This document shows positions 35,451 to 44,344 of a stretch of 64,000 nucleotides of DNA, piece after piece. Origin of the DNA: Nonlabens dokdonensis DSW-6 (GTDB taxonomy: Bacteria; Bacteroidota; Bacteroidia; Flavobacteriales; Flavobacteriaceae); NCBI RefSeq assembly GCF_000332115.1, contig NC_020156.1, positions 3,473,501 to 3,537,500 of the forward strand. Reading direction: 5' to 3'. Position numbers and translations under genes: made by a program. Position 1 is the first letter of the stretch, and each line of letters opens with the position of its first letter. The notes under the pieces are model-generated. The model worked only from the letters and a program-made list of their open reading frames with translations, did not search any database and was not told where the DNA came from.

Positions 35451-36014
35451 ATGAAAACTATCCTATTTTCCATTCTGTCTTTGCTATTAATATCTAATAG
35501 TTCATCTGATAATATTACAGAAAGATTTCAAACTCGCACAGGAACAGTTGCTTTCAAAGCTTCTGTAGGTACTTTTGAACCTATAGAGGCCGTAAATAAA
35601 AGCACGACTATAGTGTTAGATGTTAACTCAGGTAATATCGCTGCTTTAGCTCTTGTGAATGGATTTCGTTTTCCAGTAGCACTGATGCAAGAACATTTTA
35701 ATGAAAACTACTTAGAAAGCGATGAATTTCCTAAAGCCGTTATAAAAGGAAAATTATCAGGATTTAAAGCAACAGCAATTACTCAAAACTTTTCTAAAAC
35801 ATATATTTTAGATGGAACACTAAAACTGCATGGAGTAACTCAAATCATTTCCATACCAGTTAATGTAAATAGAACAGGCAAAAGTATTATTATAAGTTCC
35901 AATTTCATCATCAGGCCACAAGATTATAATATCGTAATTCCAAAAATAGTTTCCGATAAAATTGCAGATGAAGTCTTAGTAAACGTTAATGCCGAATTAT
36001 TTAAAGACTATTAG
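35451..36014 (+). CDS. YceI-family periplasmic protein
   Basis: The start is set at ATG 35451 (MKTILFSIL), 5 bp after the cytochrome stop, giving 187 residues and a normal signal peptide; an upstream in-frame ATG at 35415 lies in the cytochrome gene. The mature protein has the YceI lipocalin pattern: GTVAFKASVGTFEPIEAVN, YLESDEFPKAVIKG and LDGTLKLHGVTQIISIPV. YceI proteins bind polyisoprenoid or amphiphilic lipids in the periplasm. Co-expression with a c-type cytochrome suggests a role in a redox or quinone-linked process; this is inference. Confidence 0.85.
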   Translation: MKTILFSILSLLLISNSSSDNITERFQTRTGTVAFKASVGTFEPIEAVNKSTTIVLDVNSGNIAALALVNGFRFPVALMQEHFNENYLESDEFPKAVIKGKLSGFKATAITQNFSKTYILDGTLKLHGVTQIISIPVNVNRTGKSIIISSNFIIRPQDYNIVIPKIVSDKIADEVLVNVNAELFKDY

Positions 36015-37537
36015 TCCATTACTTTTTTTGCATTCAATTCATGCATTAAAAAGTCATCGTTTGGAATATCAAAAGAAATCCCTGTAACATTATTATATGC
36101 ATCTTTCTCAAATTCTACTGTTCCGAAACTAAACCATACTTGTGGATGATCCCACACAATTTCATAGGCATCGTAATTAAAATGCTTCAACGTACTACTG
36201 AGCAAAGGACTGTGTTCCCAAGTCAATTTTAACTTACCATCCGCTTCTTTTACATAAAAATTTCCATAGGCTGGTGTATAATAAGTACCTGTTATTTGTT
36301 CCTTTGGTAAAGATGGTACCGTATTTTGAACTTGCTTTGCTTTTTTATCTGCGATTCGTGTATCGCCTTTTTTCCAGTCGTCATAACCTTTAAGCATTTC
36401 TTTACTCCAGTCTTTTTGATCCCTACCTAAAAACCGATCAAAAATATAATAGGCAATTGCGTTAGTCGGAGCCTTGACTCCATTAGTTAGAACTACTACA
36501 CCTAGGTTTTCGTCAGGTAACATTTGTACAGTAGATATCATTCCATCATAACCACCGCCGTGTCTTACTCTATAATGACCGTGATAATCTCCTATAAACC
36601 ATCCTAGACCATAACCAGAATAATGCATTCCTGCACTGTTGCGATTTACCTGATCAGTACCAAAAGAATTATTGATGTTCCACATTCTATTGCGACTATT
36701 GGTATTAAATAAGGTATCGTTTTGTGAAGTAACGCCATGATTCATATTAAAAATCATCCATTTACTCATATCATGAACACTAGAAATAATTCCTCCAGTA
36801 GATTGAACGTTATCCCAAGCCACATATGGTATCGCATAATTTTTACCATCTTTCAATCCGTGAGGCGTCGCAACATTTGTGTTTGAACCAAAATCGTTTA
36901 CACTTACCACGGTACGATCCATTTCTAGAGGTTGTAGAAAACGCTCTGTGACATTAGCTTTAAAACTTTTACCAGTTACTTTTTCAATAAGGTCTCCAGC
37001 CGTGATAAACATAAGGTTAGAATAGCCATAACCATCTCTAAATTCGTAAGCTGGTTTAAAATATTTAATTCGTTTTACAATTTCTTCGGTAGTCAAATCG
37101 CTTTTATACCATATGGCATCGCCAGAAAAAGTCCCTAATCCTACATTATGACTTAATAAATCCTCAATAGTTACCATTCTACTAATCGCTGGATCATAAA
37201 CGTCAAAGTAGGGTAAATAATCTTGTACCTTATCTTTCCAATTAATTTTTCCTTCTTCAACTAGTTGAGCAATAATAGCAGCTGTAAAAGCCTTTGTATT
37301 ACTAGCAATAGCATAAAGCGTATGCTCGTCTGGTGTACGACTTTCGTTTACATTCATTTTACCATAACCACGTTCAAAAACAATCTTGCCATCTTTAACT
37401 ACAGCAACACTCAATCCAGGAATATTCCAGTCCTTTTGAGTTTGTGAGATGTATTTATCTAATTTTTTATAGTCAACTTTTTGTGCAAATAAAGCCGTAG
37501 AGATGAATAATACCGAAAGAAACAGAACTTTTTTCAT
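36011..37537 (-). CDS. Serine hydrolase, class C beta-lactamase/DD-peptidase family
   Basis: The 508-residue secreted enzyme has a signal peptide (ends LFAQ, about residue 18), the SxxK motif in SNTKAF near residue 80, the YxN-type motif in YGYSNLMF near 172, and the third-box HGGGYDG near 328. A C-terminal DUF3471-like beta domain (about 400-508) follows. It belongs to the PF00144 family, which includes esterases, DD-peptidases and beta-lactamases; the motifs do not tell which. Its stop overlaps that of the YceI gene by four bases. Confidence 0.85.
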   Translation of the reverse strand: MKKVLFLSVLFISTALFAQKVDYKKLDKYISQTQKDWNIPGLSVAVVKDGKIVFERGYGKMNVNESRTPDEHTLYAIASNTKAFTAAIIAQLVEEGKINWKDKVQDYLPYFDVYDPAISRMVTIEDLLSHNVGLGTFSGDAIWYKSDLTTEEIVKRIKYFKPAYEFRDGYGYSNLMFITAGDLIEKVTGKSFKANVTERFLQPLEMDRTVVSVNDFGSNTNVATPHGLKDGKNYAIPYVAWDNVQSTGGIISSVHDMSKWMIFNMNHGVTSQNDTLFNTNSRNRMWNINNSFGTDQVNRNSAGMHYSGYGLGWFIGDYHGHYRVRHGGGYDGMISTVQMLPDENLGVVVLTNGVKAPTNAIAYYIFDRFLGRDQKDWSKEMLKGYDDWKKGDTRIADKKAKQVQNTVPSLPKEQITGTYYTPAYGNFYVKEADGKLKLTWEHSPLLSSTLKHFNYDAYEIVWDHPQVWFSFGTVEFEKDAYNNVTGISFDIPNDDFLMHELNAKKVMD

Positions 37538-37572
37538 GAGTTTGATTTATGGTATGAAGATAGTGGTTGTTT

Positions 37573-37588
37573 CGCTTTCGCGAAAGTG
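37573..37588. repeat. Intergenic palindrome copy, right arm degraded
   Basis: CGCTTTCGCGAAAGTG retains a perfect 12-bp core and lies 35 bp upstream of the serine hydrolase start. Confidence 0.8.
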
Positions 37589-37764
37589 TACAACCTTACA
37601 AAAACGAAGTTACTTTGCTTAAGTAATTAAAATAGTGAAGGTATATACTATTTAAGGCAACATAGGCTAACAATTTTTATTCATCTTATCTGCATAAAAA
37701 CAGCCTAGATCTAGAATACACATTGTAAGAAACATCGTGTTTAAAATACCTAGGAACACAACTT

Positions 37765-38349
37765 TTAGCCATGGTCAATATCATCCGAAGTAAGCCCTAT
37801 TAAGTAAAGATGTAGATAATAAAACCCTTTATTAGTTAAGCTATATTCTATTTTTTTAGACGATCCGTTTTGGTGTTCAGAACTTTGTATTATTTGTCGA
37901 GATAAAAATAATTTTATTAAAGCACTATTATATTTTGTTCTTTTGAAATCTTCTCGTTCAATGTAGCTTACCACTTTAATAAATTCTGTTAAAAACCCTT
38001 CTTCTTTTTTATAAACAGTCCATTCACGATACCATTCTATTTGTTCATCGTTATTTATATTATTTTGATTATTTGAGTGGTTAAATCTAATAAGATTCTT
38101 TAGCTCATCGTTTTTGATTGCTTCTGTTAATGATGTAGCGTTCTCAACCCTAAAATGATCTGTAATAAATTTCATTTGTTCTTTTAACATATTCAGTTCA
38201 GAAATTGTTTCGTCCCTCCGATTTCTTAAACTAGACTTTTCAATTTTGTTGTTTTTTAAATCAGCATAGCTTTTTATCACCTCGGCATTCAAGTTGGAAT
38301 TAGCCTCTTCTAAATTAATATTTTTCTCTTGTATTTTTGAAAAATCCAA
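37765..38349 (-). CDS. C-terminal part of a frameshifted coiled-coil membrane protein
   Basis: The first possible start is a TTG at 38349, but the frame is open back to 38388 and encodes more coiled coil (AEVTKELSKRTLDF). The part continues the heptad pattern of the upstream ORF for about 75 residues, then enters a Trp- and Tyr-containing globular domain (EQIEWYREWTVYKKEEG, EREDFKRTKYNSALIKLFLSRQ) ending like a winged helix (KKIEYSLTNKGFYYLHLYLIG). I recognise no family. I read it as the 3' half of one gene with 38382-38888, separated by a two-base shift. Confidence 0.6.
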   Translation of the reverse strand: MDFSKIQEKNINLEEANSNLNAEVIKSYADLKNNKIEKSSLRNRRDETISELNMLKEQMKFITDHFRVENATSLTEAIKNDELKNLIRFNHSNNQNNINNDEQIEWYREWTVYKKEEGFLTEFIKVVSYIEREDFKRTKYNSALIKLFLSRQIIQSSEHQNGSSKKIEYSLTNKGFYYLHLYLIGLTSDDIDHG

Positions 38350-38381
38350 AGTTCTTTTAGAAAGTTCCTTTGTAACCTCGG

Positions 38382-38391
38382 CTATATTCTA
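38382..38391 (-). other. Probable frameshift site (TA duplication)
   Basis: The minus strand reads AGAATATAGCC. The upstream frame stops at TAG (38384-38382); the downstream frame has its own stop at 38391-38389, only 7 bases earlier. Removing one TA joins the two frames into an unbroken coiled coil (YADRI-AEVTKEL). Confidence 0.6.
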
Positions 38392-38888
38392 TCAGCATAC
38401 TTATTTACATCCTCTGATAAAGCGTTTATACTATTGTCTTTTACCTCAATTTCATTTCTTAAAACTTCAATCTTATCATTTAAAGATTTAGTACTAAGCT
38501 TACCAGATCTCTCTTGTTCTAAATCAAAGTCTTTTTGCGCAACTTTAATTTTACGACCGTAATCTGCAATTTGTAATTCATTTAACAAATCTTTACGCTT
38601 AGTATTTGACCATTTTGTTGAAAAGTCAAAACCGTACATTAGAAAAGGTAGAGCAACTAGGTAAAATGTAGCTACCAATAACGGAATTATTAAATTACTC
38701 CACCAACTGACATAGTTTTCATCAATAAAGATAATTTTTTCCTTTATAATATCATTTGAAAAAATAAAGTAACTTATTGTTTTCCAGTTAAATACAATCC
38801 AAGATATTAAGAACGATCCAATAAAAGGATTCTTTAAGCGATCGCTTGTAGTGGTAAGTATGTTATTAACTATTTCAGAAAATGTCAT
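38382..38888 (-). CDS. N-terminal membrane and coiled-coil part of the same frameshifted protein
   Basis: This 168-residue ORF starts with a short amphipathic segment (TFSEIVNNILTTTSDRLKNPF), two membrane helices (about 24-42 and 62-86) and then a coiled coil with regular heptads (about 110-168) that stops abruptly at KYADRI. The next ORF resumes the coil in another frame. The intact protein would be about 370 residues: two membrane helices, a long cytoplasmic coil and a C-terminal winged-helix-like domain. The region is more AT-rich than its neighbours, with no partner gene, so it may be an acquired gene that is decaying. Confidence 0.6.
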   Translation of the reverse strand: MTFSEIVNNILTTTSDRLKNPFIGSFLISWIVFNWKTISYFIFSNDIIKEKIIFIDENYVSWWSNLIIPLLVATFYLVALPFLMYGFDFSTKWSNTKRKDLLNELQIADYGRKIKVAQKDFDLEQERSGKLSTKSLNDKIEVLRNEIEVKDNSINALSEDVNKYADRI

Positions 38889-39013
38889 TTTTAATCTTAA
38901 GCTTGTTAACTGTGAATTTATACATTTTTTAACTATTTAATTTTAAGTTTTAATAATCTCCTAAAAAAATTAACAAATAATAAGATTGTTCTAAATTGAA
39001 TAAGACTAAAAAC

Positions 39014-39040
39014 CCTCTAAAAAATACTAATTTTTAGAGG
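39014..39040 (-). terminator. Terminator of the carB/porin unit
   Basis: A perfect 10-bp stem CCTCTAAAAA/TTTTTAGAGG with a 7-base loop is followed on the minus strand by GTTTTTAG, downstream of the porin stop at 39117. Confidence 0.85.
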
Positions 39041-39116
39041 TATTTCTGTTTAAAAATATTAACCAACGTCGTTAACTGCACCATTGATTTAATAAATTTA
39101 ACCAACTTAAAGGTTG

Positions 39117-39722
39117 CTATTCTTCAAAAATTGAATACGACACATTAAAATTGATGTAGGTATTTCTAACATTCAGACCGGAATCACCTCTAAAAGCAGG
39201 ACCAAATTCAAATAAATTAGTAAAACCTTGATAAAAAAAGCTTTCTACTCGTATTCTACCAAAATCATAACCAAATCCAAGATTAGCTCCTAAATCTAAC
39301 GCACTTTCTGGATCACCAAAATCATAGTTATTTGTTTTGTAGTCTAGTAAAACATTTACCTGTGGCCCTAAAAAAACATAAAATTTATTGAAAAACTTAA
39401 CATTTAAAGGTATCGATAAATAGCTTAATCTATAGTCCACATTATCGATAGACACACGGTCTCTTCTGTCGTCATTTTTACGGTCACCAATTTGAATATA
39501 TTGAAATTTCCCGTATAAACTAATCGTTTCATTTATTGAGTAATTAGCATATCCACCTAAACTTATTCCAGGATCATTTAAATTAAAATAAGAACCATTA
39601 ATGGTTTCAAATTCATTAGAAAATCTAGAGCTGTTAATACCGGCAGTTACTCCATACTCTAATTGAGCACTTGCTTGAATAACAAAAGCAAAAACTAAAC
39701 TAATTAATAATAGCTTCTTCAT
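39117..39722 (-). CDS. Porin-family outer-membrane beta-barrel protein
   Basis: The 201-residue precursor has a signal peptide ending ASAQ near residue 20 and the PorT/OMP_b-brl pattern: YGVTAGINSSRFS near the start, alternating strands (SLYGKFQYIQIGDRKN, RLSYLSIPLNVKFF, VFLGPQVNVLLDYK) and a C-terminal strand ending SIFEE. It is probably an eight-stranded outer-membrane barrel of unknown function. It lies 15 bp after carB and before a strong terminator, so it is probably co-transcribed with carB, though no functional link is known. Confidence 0.8.
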   Translation of the reverse strand: MKKLLLISLVFAFVIQASAQLEYGVTAGINSSRFSNEFETINGSYFNLNDPGISLGGYANYSINETISLYGKFQYIQIGDRKNDDRRDRVSIDNVDYRLSYLSIPLNVKFFNKFYVFLGPQVNVLLDYKTNNYDFGDPESALDLGANLGFGYDFGRIRVESFFYQGFTNLFEFGPAFRGDSGLNVRNTYINFNVSYSIFEE

Positions 39723-39737
39723 ATTATTTCTAATAAT

Positions 39738-42590
39738 TTACTTACTCAAATACATTCTACGTCTCGAATACAAATCGTAAAACGCATCGTCTTTTAAACT
39801 ATCTATAAATAAAATACTTTCTCCAGTAGATTTCATTTCTGGCCCTAGACGTTTATCAACGTTAGGGAATTTGTTAAATGAAAATACCGGTTGCTTGATG
39901 GCATAACCGTCTAACTTAGGGTTAAAGTCAAAATCTGTTACTTTATTATGACCTAACATTATTTTAGTAGCATAGTTCACATAAGGTTCACCGTAAGCTT
40001 TTGCGATAAAAGGAACCGTACGCGACGCACGCGGATTTGCCTCAATAATATAAACTTTATCGTCCTTCACGGCAAACTGGATATTAATTAATCCTACTGT
40101 TTCTAAGGCAAGAGCAATTCTTTTAGTGTGATCCTTTATTTGTTGCATCACCAAATCACCTAATGTAAACGGTGGTAACAAAGCATTGGAATCTCCAGAG
40201 TGAACACCGCAAGGCTCAATATGCTCCATTATCCCTATGATGTAAACATTCTCTCCATCACAAATAGCGTCAGCCTCTGCTTCTATCGCTCCATCGAGAT
40301 AATGATCAAGAAGTAGTACATTATTAGGTATTTTCCTTAGAATATCTACCACATGCTCTTCTAACTCATCTTTATTAATCACGATTTTCATTCCTTGCCC
40401 ACCTAAAACATAAGAAGGTCTTACAAGAATAGGAAAGTCTAATTTATCTGCGGCGGCAAGAGCTTCTGCTGGTGTTGTCGCAGTAGCAAATTCTGGATAA
40501 GGGATATTATTTTCTTGTAACATTCTAGAAAACTCTCCTCTATCTTCTGCAAGATCCAGCGCTTTGTAGCTGGTTCCCATAATTTTTATTCCATAGCGAT
40601 CAAGTTTTTCCGCAAGCTTTAATGCCGTCTGACCACCTAATTGAACGATTACTCCTTCTGGCTTTTCATGACGTATGATGTCATAAATATGTTCCCAGAA
40701 AACTGGCTCGAAATACAATTTATCTGCCGTATCAAAATCAGTTGAAACTGTTTCTGGATTACAATTGATCATGATGGTTTCATAACCACATTCTTGCGCC
40801 GCATAAACTCCATGCACACAACAGTAATCAAATTCAATCCCTTGACCTATCCTATTAGGACCAGATCCTAAAACAATTACTTTCTTTTTATCAGAAACGA
40901 TGCTCTCATTCTGAACGTGGCGCTTCCCATCTGCTGTTTCAATATCTGCTTCAAAAGTGGAATAATAATAAGGTGTGTTTGCAGTAAATTCTGCTGCACA
41001 AGTATCAACGAGTTTATAAACTCGATTTACGTTCATTTCCTCACGTAAGTTATACACTTCTGACTCCAGACATCCTAGCATATGCGCGATTTGACGATCT
41101 GCAAATCCCTTTTGTTTAGCTTCTAGTAGTAGCTTTCGCGAAAGCGTGCCTACATCATACTTCTCTATCTCTTTTTCTAGCAAGAAGAGTTCTTCAAACT
41201 GTTTCAAGTACCACATGTCTATTTTAGTGATATCGTGGATACGGTTTAACGAGATTCCCATTGCAACCGCATCATACAAGGCAAAGACACGATCCCAACT
41301 TGCGTTAGTAAGCTTTTCAATTACCTGATTGTAATCGGTATAACCTTTCCCATCTGCGCCTAGACCATTGCGCTTTATTTCCAAAGATTGAGTTGCTTTA
41401 TGCAGTGCTTCTTGGAAAGAACGACCTATTCCCATAACCTCTCCTACAGCTTTCATCTGAAGACCTAAAGTACGGTCAGACCCTTCAAATTTATCAAAAT
41501 TCCATCGAGGGATTTTAACAATTACATAGTCTAATGTAGGTTCAAAAAGTGCAGACGTATTTCCAGTAATTTGATTATTTAACTCATCAAGCGTATAACC
41601 TAGAGCTAATTTAGTGGCTACTTTTGCAATTGGGTAACCGGTTGCTTTACTCGCTAAGGCAGAAGATCGAGATACACGAGGATTGATTTCAATCGCTATA
41701 ATATCTTCTTTTTCGTCGGGACTTACGGCAAATTGTACATTACAACCACCTTCAAATTCTCCTATACTACGCATCATATGAATGGCCATATCGCGCATTT
41801 TTTGAAAGGTGCGATCTGACAATGTCATTGCTGGAGCTACTGTTATGGAATCTCCTGTATGGATTCCCATAGGATCCATATTTTCTATAGTACAAATGAT
41901 TACGACATTATCATTTTTATCACGAAGCAATTCTAACTCATATTCTTTCCAGCCTAATAATGCTTTGTCAATCATAACTTCATGAATGGGAGAAACCTCA
42001 AGACCCAAAGTCAGTAACTCGTCATAGTCTTCTTCTTTATGAACAATGGCTGCTCCAGCACCACCGAGTGTAAATGAAGAACGTATACATAAAGGAAAAC
42101 CAAATTCTTGAGCAATTTCTTTACCCTTCAAGAACGAAGTAGCTGTAGCTTGAGGAGCCATTCCTACTCCTATTTTACCCATTAGTTCTCTGAATTTTTC
42201 TCTATCCTCAGTAATATTGATAGCGTCTATATCTACTCCTATTAAATCAACATTATGATCTTGCCATATTCCTTTTTCTTGAGCTTCAATACATAGATTT
42301 AATGCCGTCTGTCCACCCATGGTAGGTAAAACCGCATCAATTTGAGGATGCTCTGAAAGGATTTCCCTTAAGGAGTTTGTGGTAAGAGGTAAAAGGTACA
42401 CATGATCTGCCATGCTAGGATCTGTCATGATCGTTGCTGGATTAGAATTGATTAAGATGGTTTCAATTCCTTCTTCTCTTAATGATCTTAATGATTGTGA
42501 GCCAGCATAATCAAATTCACATGCTTGACCGATTATAATAGGTCCACTACCGATTAATAATACGGATTTGAGGTCTTTTCTTTTTGGCAT
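39738..42590 (-). CDS. carB: Carbamoyl-phosphate synthase large subunit, without regulatory MGS domain
   Basis: The 950-residue enzyme has the duplicated architecture of CarB: carboxyphosphate half with LLIGSGPIIIGQACEFDYAG and an ATP-grasp (about 125-330), the oligomerisation region (400-545), and carbamoyl-phosphate half with VLGSGPNRIGQGIEFDYCC and a second ATP-grasp (about 675-860). It makes carbamoyl phosphate from glutamine-derived ammonia, bicarbonate and two ATP for arginine and pyrimidines. E. coli CarB is about 1073 residues; the missing 120 residues are the C-terminal allosteric domain that binds UMP, IMP and ornithine. carA is not adjacent. A palindrome encodes TLSRKL at about residues 482-487. 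Confidence 0.95.
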   Translation of the reverse strand: MPKRKDLKSVLLIGSGPIIIGQACEFDYAGSQSLRSLREEGIETILINSNPATIMTDPSMADHVYLLPLTTNSLREILSEHPQIDAVLPTMGGQTALNLCIEAQEKGIWQDHNVDLIGVDIDAINITEDREKFRELMGKIGVGMAPQATATSFLKGKEIAQEFGFPLCIRSSFTLGGAGAAIVHKEEDYDELLTLGLEVSPIHEVMIDKALLGWKEYELELLRDKNDNVVIICTIENMDPMGIHTGDSITVAPAMTLSDRTFQKMRDMAIHMMRSIGEFEGGCNVQFAVSPDEKEDIIAIEINPRVSRSSALASKATGYPIAKVATKLALGYTLDELNNQITGNTSALFEPTLDYVIVKIPRWNFDKFEGSDRTLGLQMKAVGEVMGIGRSFQEALHKATQSLEIKRNGLGADGKGYTDYNQVIEKLTNASWDRVFALYDAVAMGISLNRIHDITKIDMWYLKQFEELFLLEKEIEKYDVGTLSRKLLLEAKQKGFADRQIAHMLGCLESEVYNLREEMNVNRVYKLVDTCAAEFTANTPYYYSTFEADIETADGKRHVQNESIVSDKKKVIVLGSGPNRIGQGIEFDYCCVHGVYAAQECGYETIMINCNPETVSTDFDTADKLYFEPVFWEHIYDIIRHEKPEGVIVQLGGQTALKLAEKLDRYGIKIMGTSYKALDLAEDRGEFSRMLQENNIPYPEFATATTPAEALAAADKLDFPILVRPSYVLGGQGMKIVINKDELEEHVVDILRKIPNNVLLLDHYLDGAIEAEADAICDGENVYIIGIMEHIEPCGVHSGDSNALLPPFTLGDLVMQQIKDHTKRIALALETVGLINIQFAVKDDKVYIIEANPRASRTVPFIAKAYGEPYVNYATKIMLGHNKVTDFDFNPKLDGYAIKQPVFSFNKFPNVDKRLGPEMKSTGESILFIDSLKDDAFYDLYSRRRMYLSK
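41132..41145. repeat. Palindrome copy inside carB
   Basis: GCTTTCGCGAAAGC is a 14-bp perfect palindrome read on the minus strand as LSRK, in the middle of the oligomerisation region. Confidence 0.9.
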
Positions 42591-42639
42591 TATGGGTTGT
42601 TTTTCAGGAGCTTAAATATCGTGTTTTTGGATACAAAAA

Positions 42640-42668
42640 AAGGCGTCAATTCTAAGAATTAACGCCTT
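42640..42668 (-). terminator. Terminator of rpmH
   Basis: A stem AAGGCGT-x-AATTCT/AGAATT-x-ACGCCTT with a very short loop and a T run on the minus strand lies 22 bp past the rpmH stop and 50 bp before the carB start. Confidence 0.85.
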
Positions 42669-42690
42669 ATATATTAACAATAATTGAACA

Positions 42691-42855
42691 TTATCGTTTG
42701 TGTCTTCTTTCAGTAGAAACAGATAGTTTTTTACGTCCTTTTGCTCTTCGACGTGCAAGAACCTTACGACCGCTCACAGAAGCCATGCGCTCTCTGAAAC
42801 CGTGCTTGTTTCTTCTTTTTCTTTTACTTGGTTGGTATGTTCTTTTCTGTGCCAT
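42691..42855 (-). CDS. rpmH: 50S ribosomal protein L34
   Basis: A 54-residue ORF too short for most ORF listings: [19 protein letters not shown], then [23 protein letters not shown] in continuation. This is a complete L34 with its hallmark [10 protein letters not shown] start and a typical Bacteroidota C-terminal extension ([11 protein letters not shown]). It is located in the exit region of the 50S subunit. It is transcribed alone from the promoter at 42915-42944. The usual neighbours dnaA and rnpA are not here, which is normal for Bacteroidota. Confidence 0.96.
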   Translation of the reverse strand: MAQKRTYQPSKRKRRNKHGFRERMASVSGRKVLARRRAKGRKKLSVSTERRHKR

Positions 42856-42914
42856 AGCTTGAAATCTGTATCAGTATATAAAAAGGTTTGAACCTTAATT
42901 TTTAATCGGCTGCA

Positions 42915-42944
42915 AATATAACAGTTCTTATTTTACCTACAATA
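42915..42944 (-). promoter_or_regulatory. rpmH promoter
   Basis: On the minus strand TTG (42944-42942), 19 bp, then TATATTTG (42922-42915): an exact Bacteroidota promoter, followed by CAGCCG as in rpmE2. It predicts a leader of about 60 bases. The remaining spacer to 43204 shows nothing else except a TATCTTTG box for the plus-strand gene. Confidence 0.8.
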
Positions 42945-43173
42945 GCTAATTAAATATTTTTTGAAAATAATTTACTGCAATACAACTTAGTGAAAAAGGT
43001 ATTTACTGGCTCATTATCCTGCAGTCGTTTTTTCATGGTAGTAAATGCTCTGGCACATTGTAAAGTTTTGAAATTACAACATACTTAGATTTATGAAGGT
43101 TGTGAGTAAAGAACTGGCCTTATCCTAACTAAAAACTGTGTCTGTGACTATAACCTAAAACCTACTAAATACT

Positions 43174-43181
43174 TATCTTTG
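43174..43181 (+). promoter_or_regulatory. -7 box of the TPR-type gene
   Basis: TATCTTTG is an exact TAnnTTTG match, followed by CAAAC, 23 bp before the ATG at 43205. Confidence 0.5.
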
Positions 43182-43204
43182 CAAACTTTAAAATACACCT
43201 TATA

Positions 43205-43720
43205 ATGTTCAACAAGAATATCAAATTAGTTATTACTGCTTTAATAGTAGCCTATGCTATATATCAATTTACTAGGAATGAGATCATGACAGGAATTTTC
43301 TTAATTCTCTTTTCTGGTATATTTATCTTTTTATATTTTAAAAACGAGTTGATACTTCTAGCATTTTGGAAATTAAGAAAACAAGATTTTCCAGGAGCAA
43401 AAAAATGGCTGGACAAAATTTCAAATCCAGAAACCGCTTTAGTTCAAAAGCAACAGGGATATTACAACTACCTTCACGGACTAATGATTTCACAGGAAAA
43501 CATGACTAAAGCAGAGAAGTACTTTAAAAAAGCGATCTCATTAGGACTTTCTATGGATCAAGATTTGGCTGTTGCAAAACTTAATCTTGCTGGAATATCT
43601 ATGATGAAAAGGCGTAAAAGGGAAGCAACTATGCTTCTCGCTGAAGCAAAAAAGCTGGACAAACACGGGATGCTAAACGATCAAATCAAAATGATGAAGC
43701 AGCAAATGAAAAAGATTTAA
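43205..43720 (+). CDS. Small membrane protein with TPR-like C-terminus
   Basis: The 171-residue protein has two closely spaced N-terminal membrane helices (about 7-23 and 28-46) and a cytoplasmic helical part with TPR-like repeats: FPGAKKWLDKI, YYNYLHGLMISQENMTKAEKYFKKAISLG and LAVAKLNLAGISMMKRRKREATMLLAEAKKLD. It should serve as a membrane-linked protein-interaction module. It stands alone between rpmH and ndk, closed by two terminators. Confidence 0.6.
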   Translation: MFNKNIKLVITALIVAYAIYQFTRNEIMTGIFLILFSGIFIFLYFKNELILLAFWKLRKQDFPGAKKWLDKISNPETALVQKQQGYYNYLHGLMISQENMTKAEKYFKKAISLGLSMDQDLAVAKLNLAGISMMKRRKREATMLLAEAKKLDKHGMLNDQIKMMKQQMKKI

Positions 43721-43762
43721 AATCTAGGTCATATAAATCAACTTTACAATCTAAATAATAGG

Positions 43763-43788
43763 AAAGCCCGATCTTACGATCGGGCTTT
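43763..43788 (+). terminator. Terminator after the TPR-type gene
   Basis: A perfect 11-bp stem AAAGCCCGATC/GATCGGGCTTT with a 4-base loop is 43 bp past the stop; the T run is short. Confidence 0.8.
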
Positions 43789-43826
43789 GTTGTTACTGAT
43801 CATGAATCGAGTAACTGATAAAGATT

Positions 43827-43866
43827 AAAAAAAAGCTCAATGGTTATAAAACATTGAGCTTTTTTG
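43827..43866 (-). terminator. Bidirectional terminator between the TPR-type gene and ndk
   Basis: The stem AAAAAAGCTCAATG/CATTGAGCTTTTTT carries A and T runs on both sides and so can end transcription in both directions. It lies 59 bp past the ndk stop. Confidence 0.85.
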
Positions 43867-43924
43867 TAAAATTATTTTCAAATAGCAAAAAGCTGATTTG
43901 TAAATAAATTAAAATAATTATTCC

Positions 43925-44344
43925 TTAAAACATTTCACGACCTGAGAAATGAAATGCGCTTTCAATTGCTGCATTTTCATCACTATCACTACCGTGAACA
44001 GCATTTTCTCCCATGCTTTTTGCAAACATCTTTCTGATGGTACCATCAGCAGCATCTGCTGGGTTTGTTGCACCAATTAAAGTACGGAAATCTGCAACAG
44101 CATTTTCTTTCTCTAAAACTGCAGCAACTATAGGACCTCTAGTCATAAACTCTACTAATTCACCAAAAAACGGACGCTCGTTGTGAACTGCATAAAATTC
44201 CTGAGCATCAGCAACAGTCATTTGTGTTTTTTTAAGAGCTACGATTCTAAAACCGCTTGCTGTAATCTTTTCAAGTATAGCACCTGTGTGACCGTCTTCA
44301 ACGCCGTCAGGCTTAATCATTGTAAATGTTCTATTAGTTGCCAT
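43925..44344 (-). CDS. ndk: Nucleoside-diphosphate kinase
   Basis: This complete 139-residue Ndk starts with [14 protein letters not shown], has the [18 protein letters not shown] loop and the catalytic histidine in [12 protein letters not shown] near residue 117. It transfers the terminal phosphate between nucleoside triphosphates and diphosphates. A TATTTTTG -7 box followed by CAGC precedes it (44371-44378 on the minus strand), giving a short leader. It diverges from the NrnA gene. Confidence 0.96.
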   Translation of the reverse strand: MATNRTFTMIKPDGVEDGHTGAILEKITASGFRIVALKKTQMTVADAQEFYAVHNERPFFGELVEFMTRGPIVAAVLEKENAVADFRTLIGATNPADAADGTIRKMFAKSMGENAVHGSDSDENAAIESAFHFSGREMF

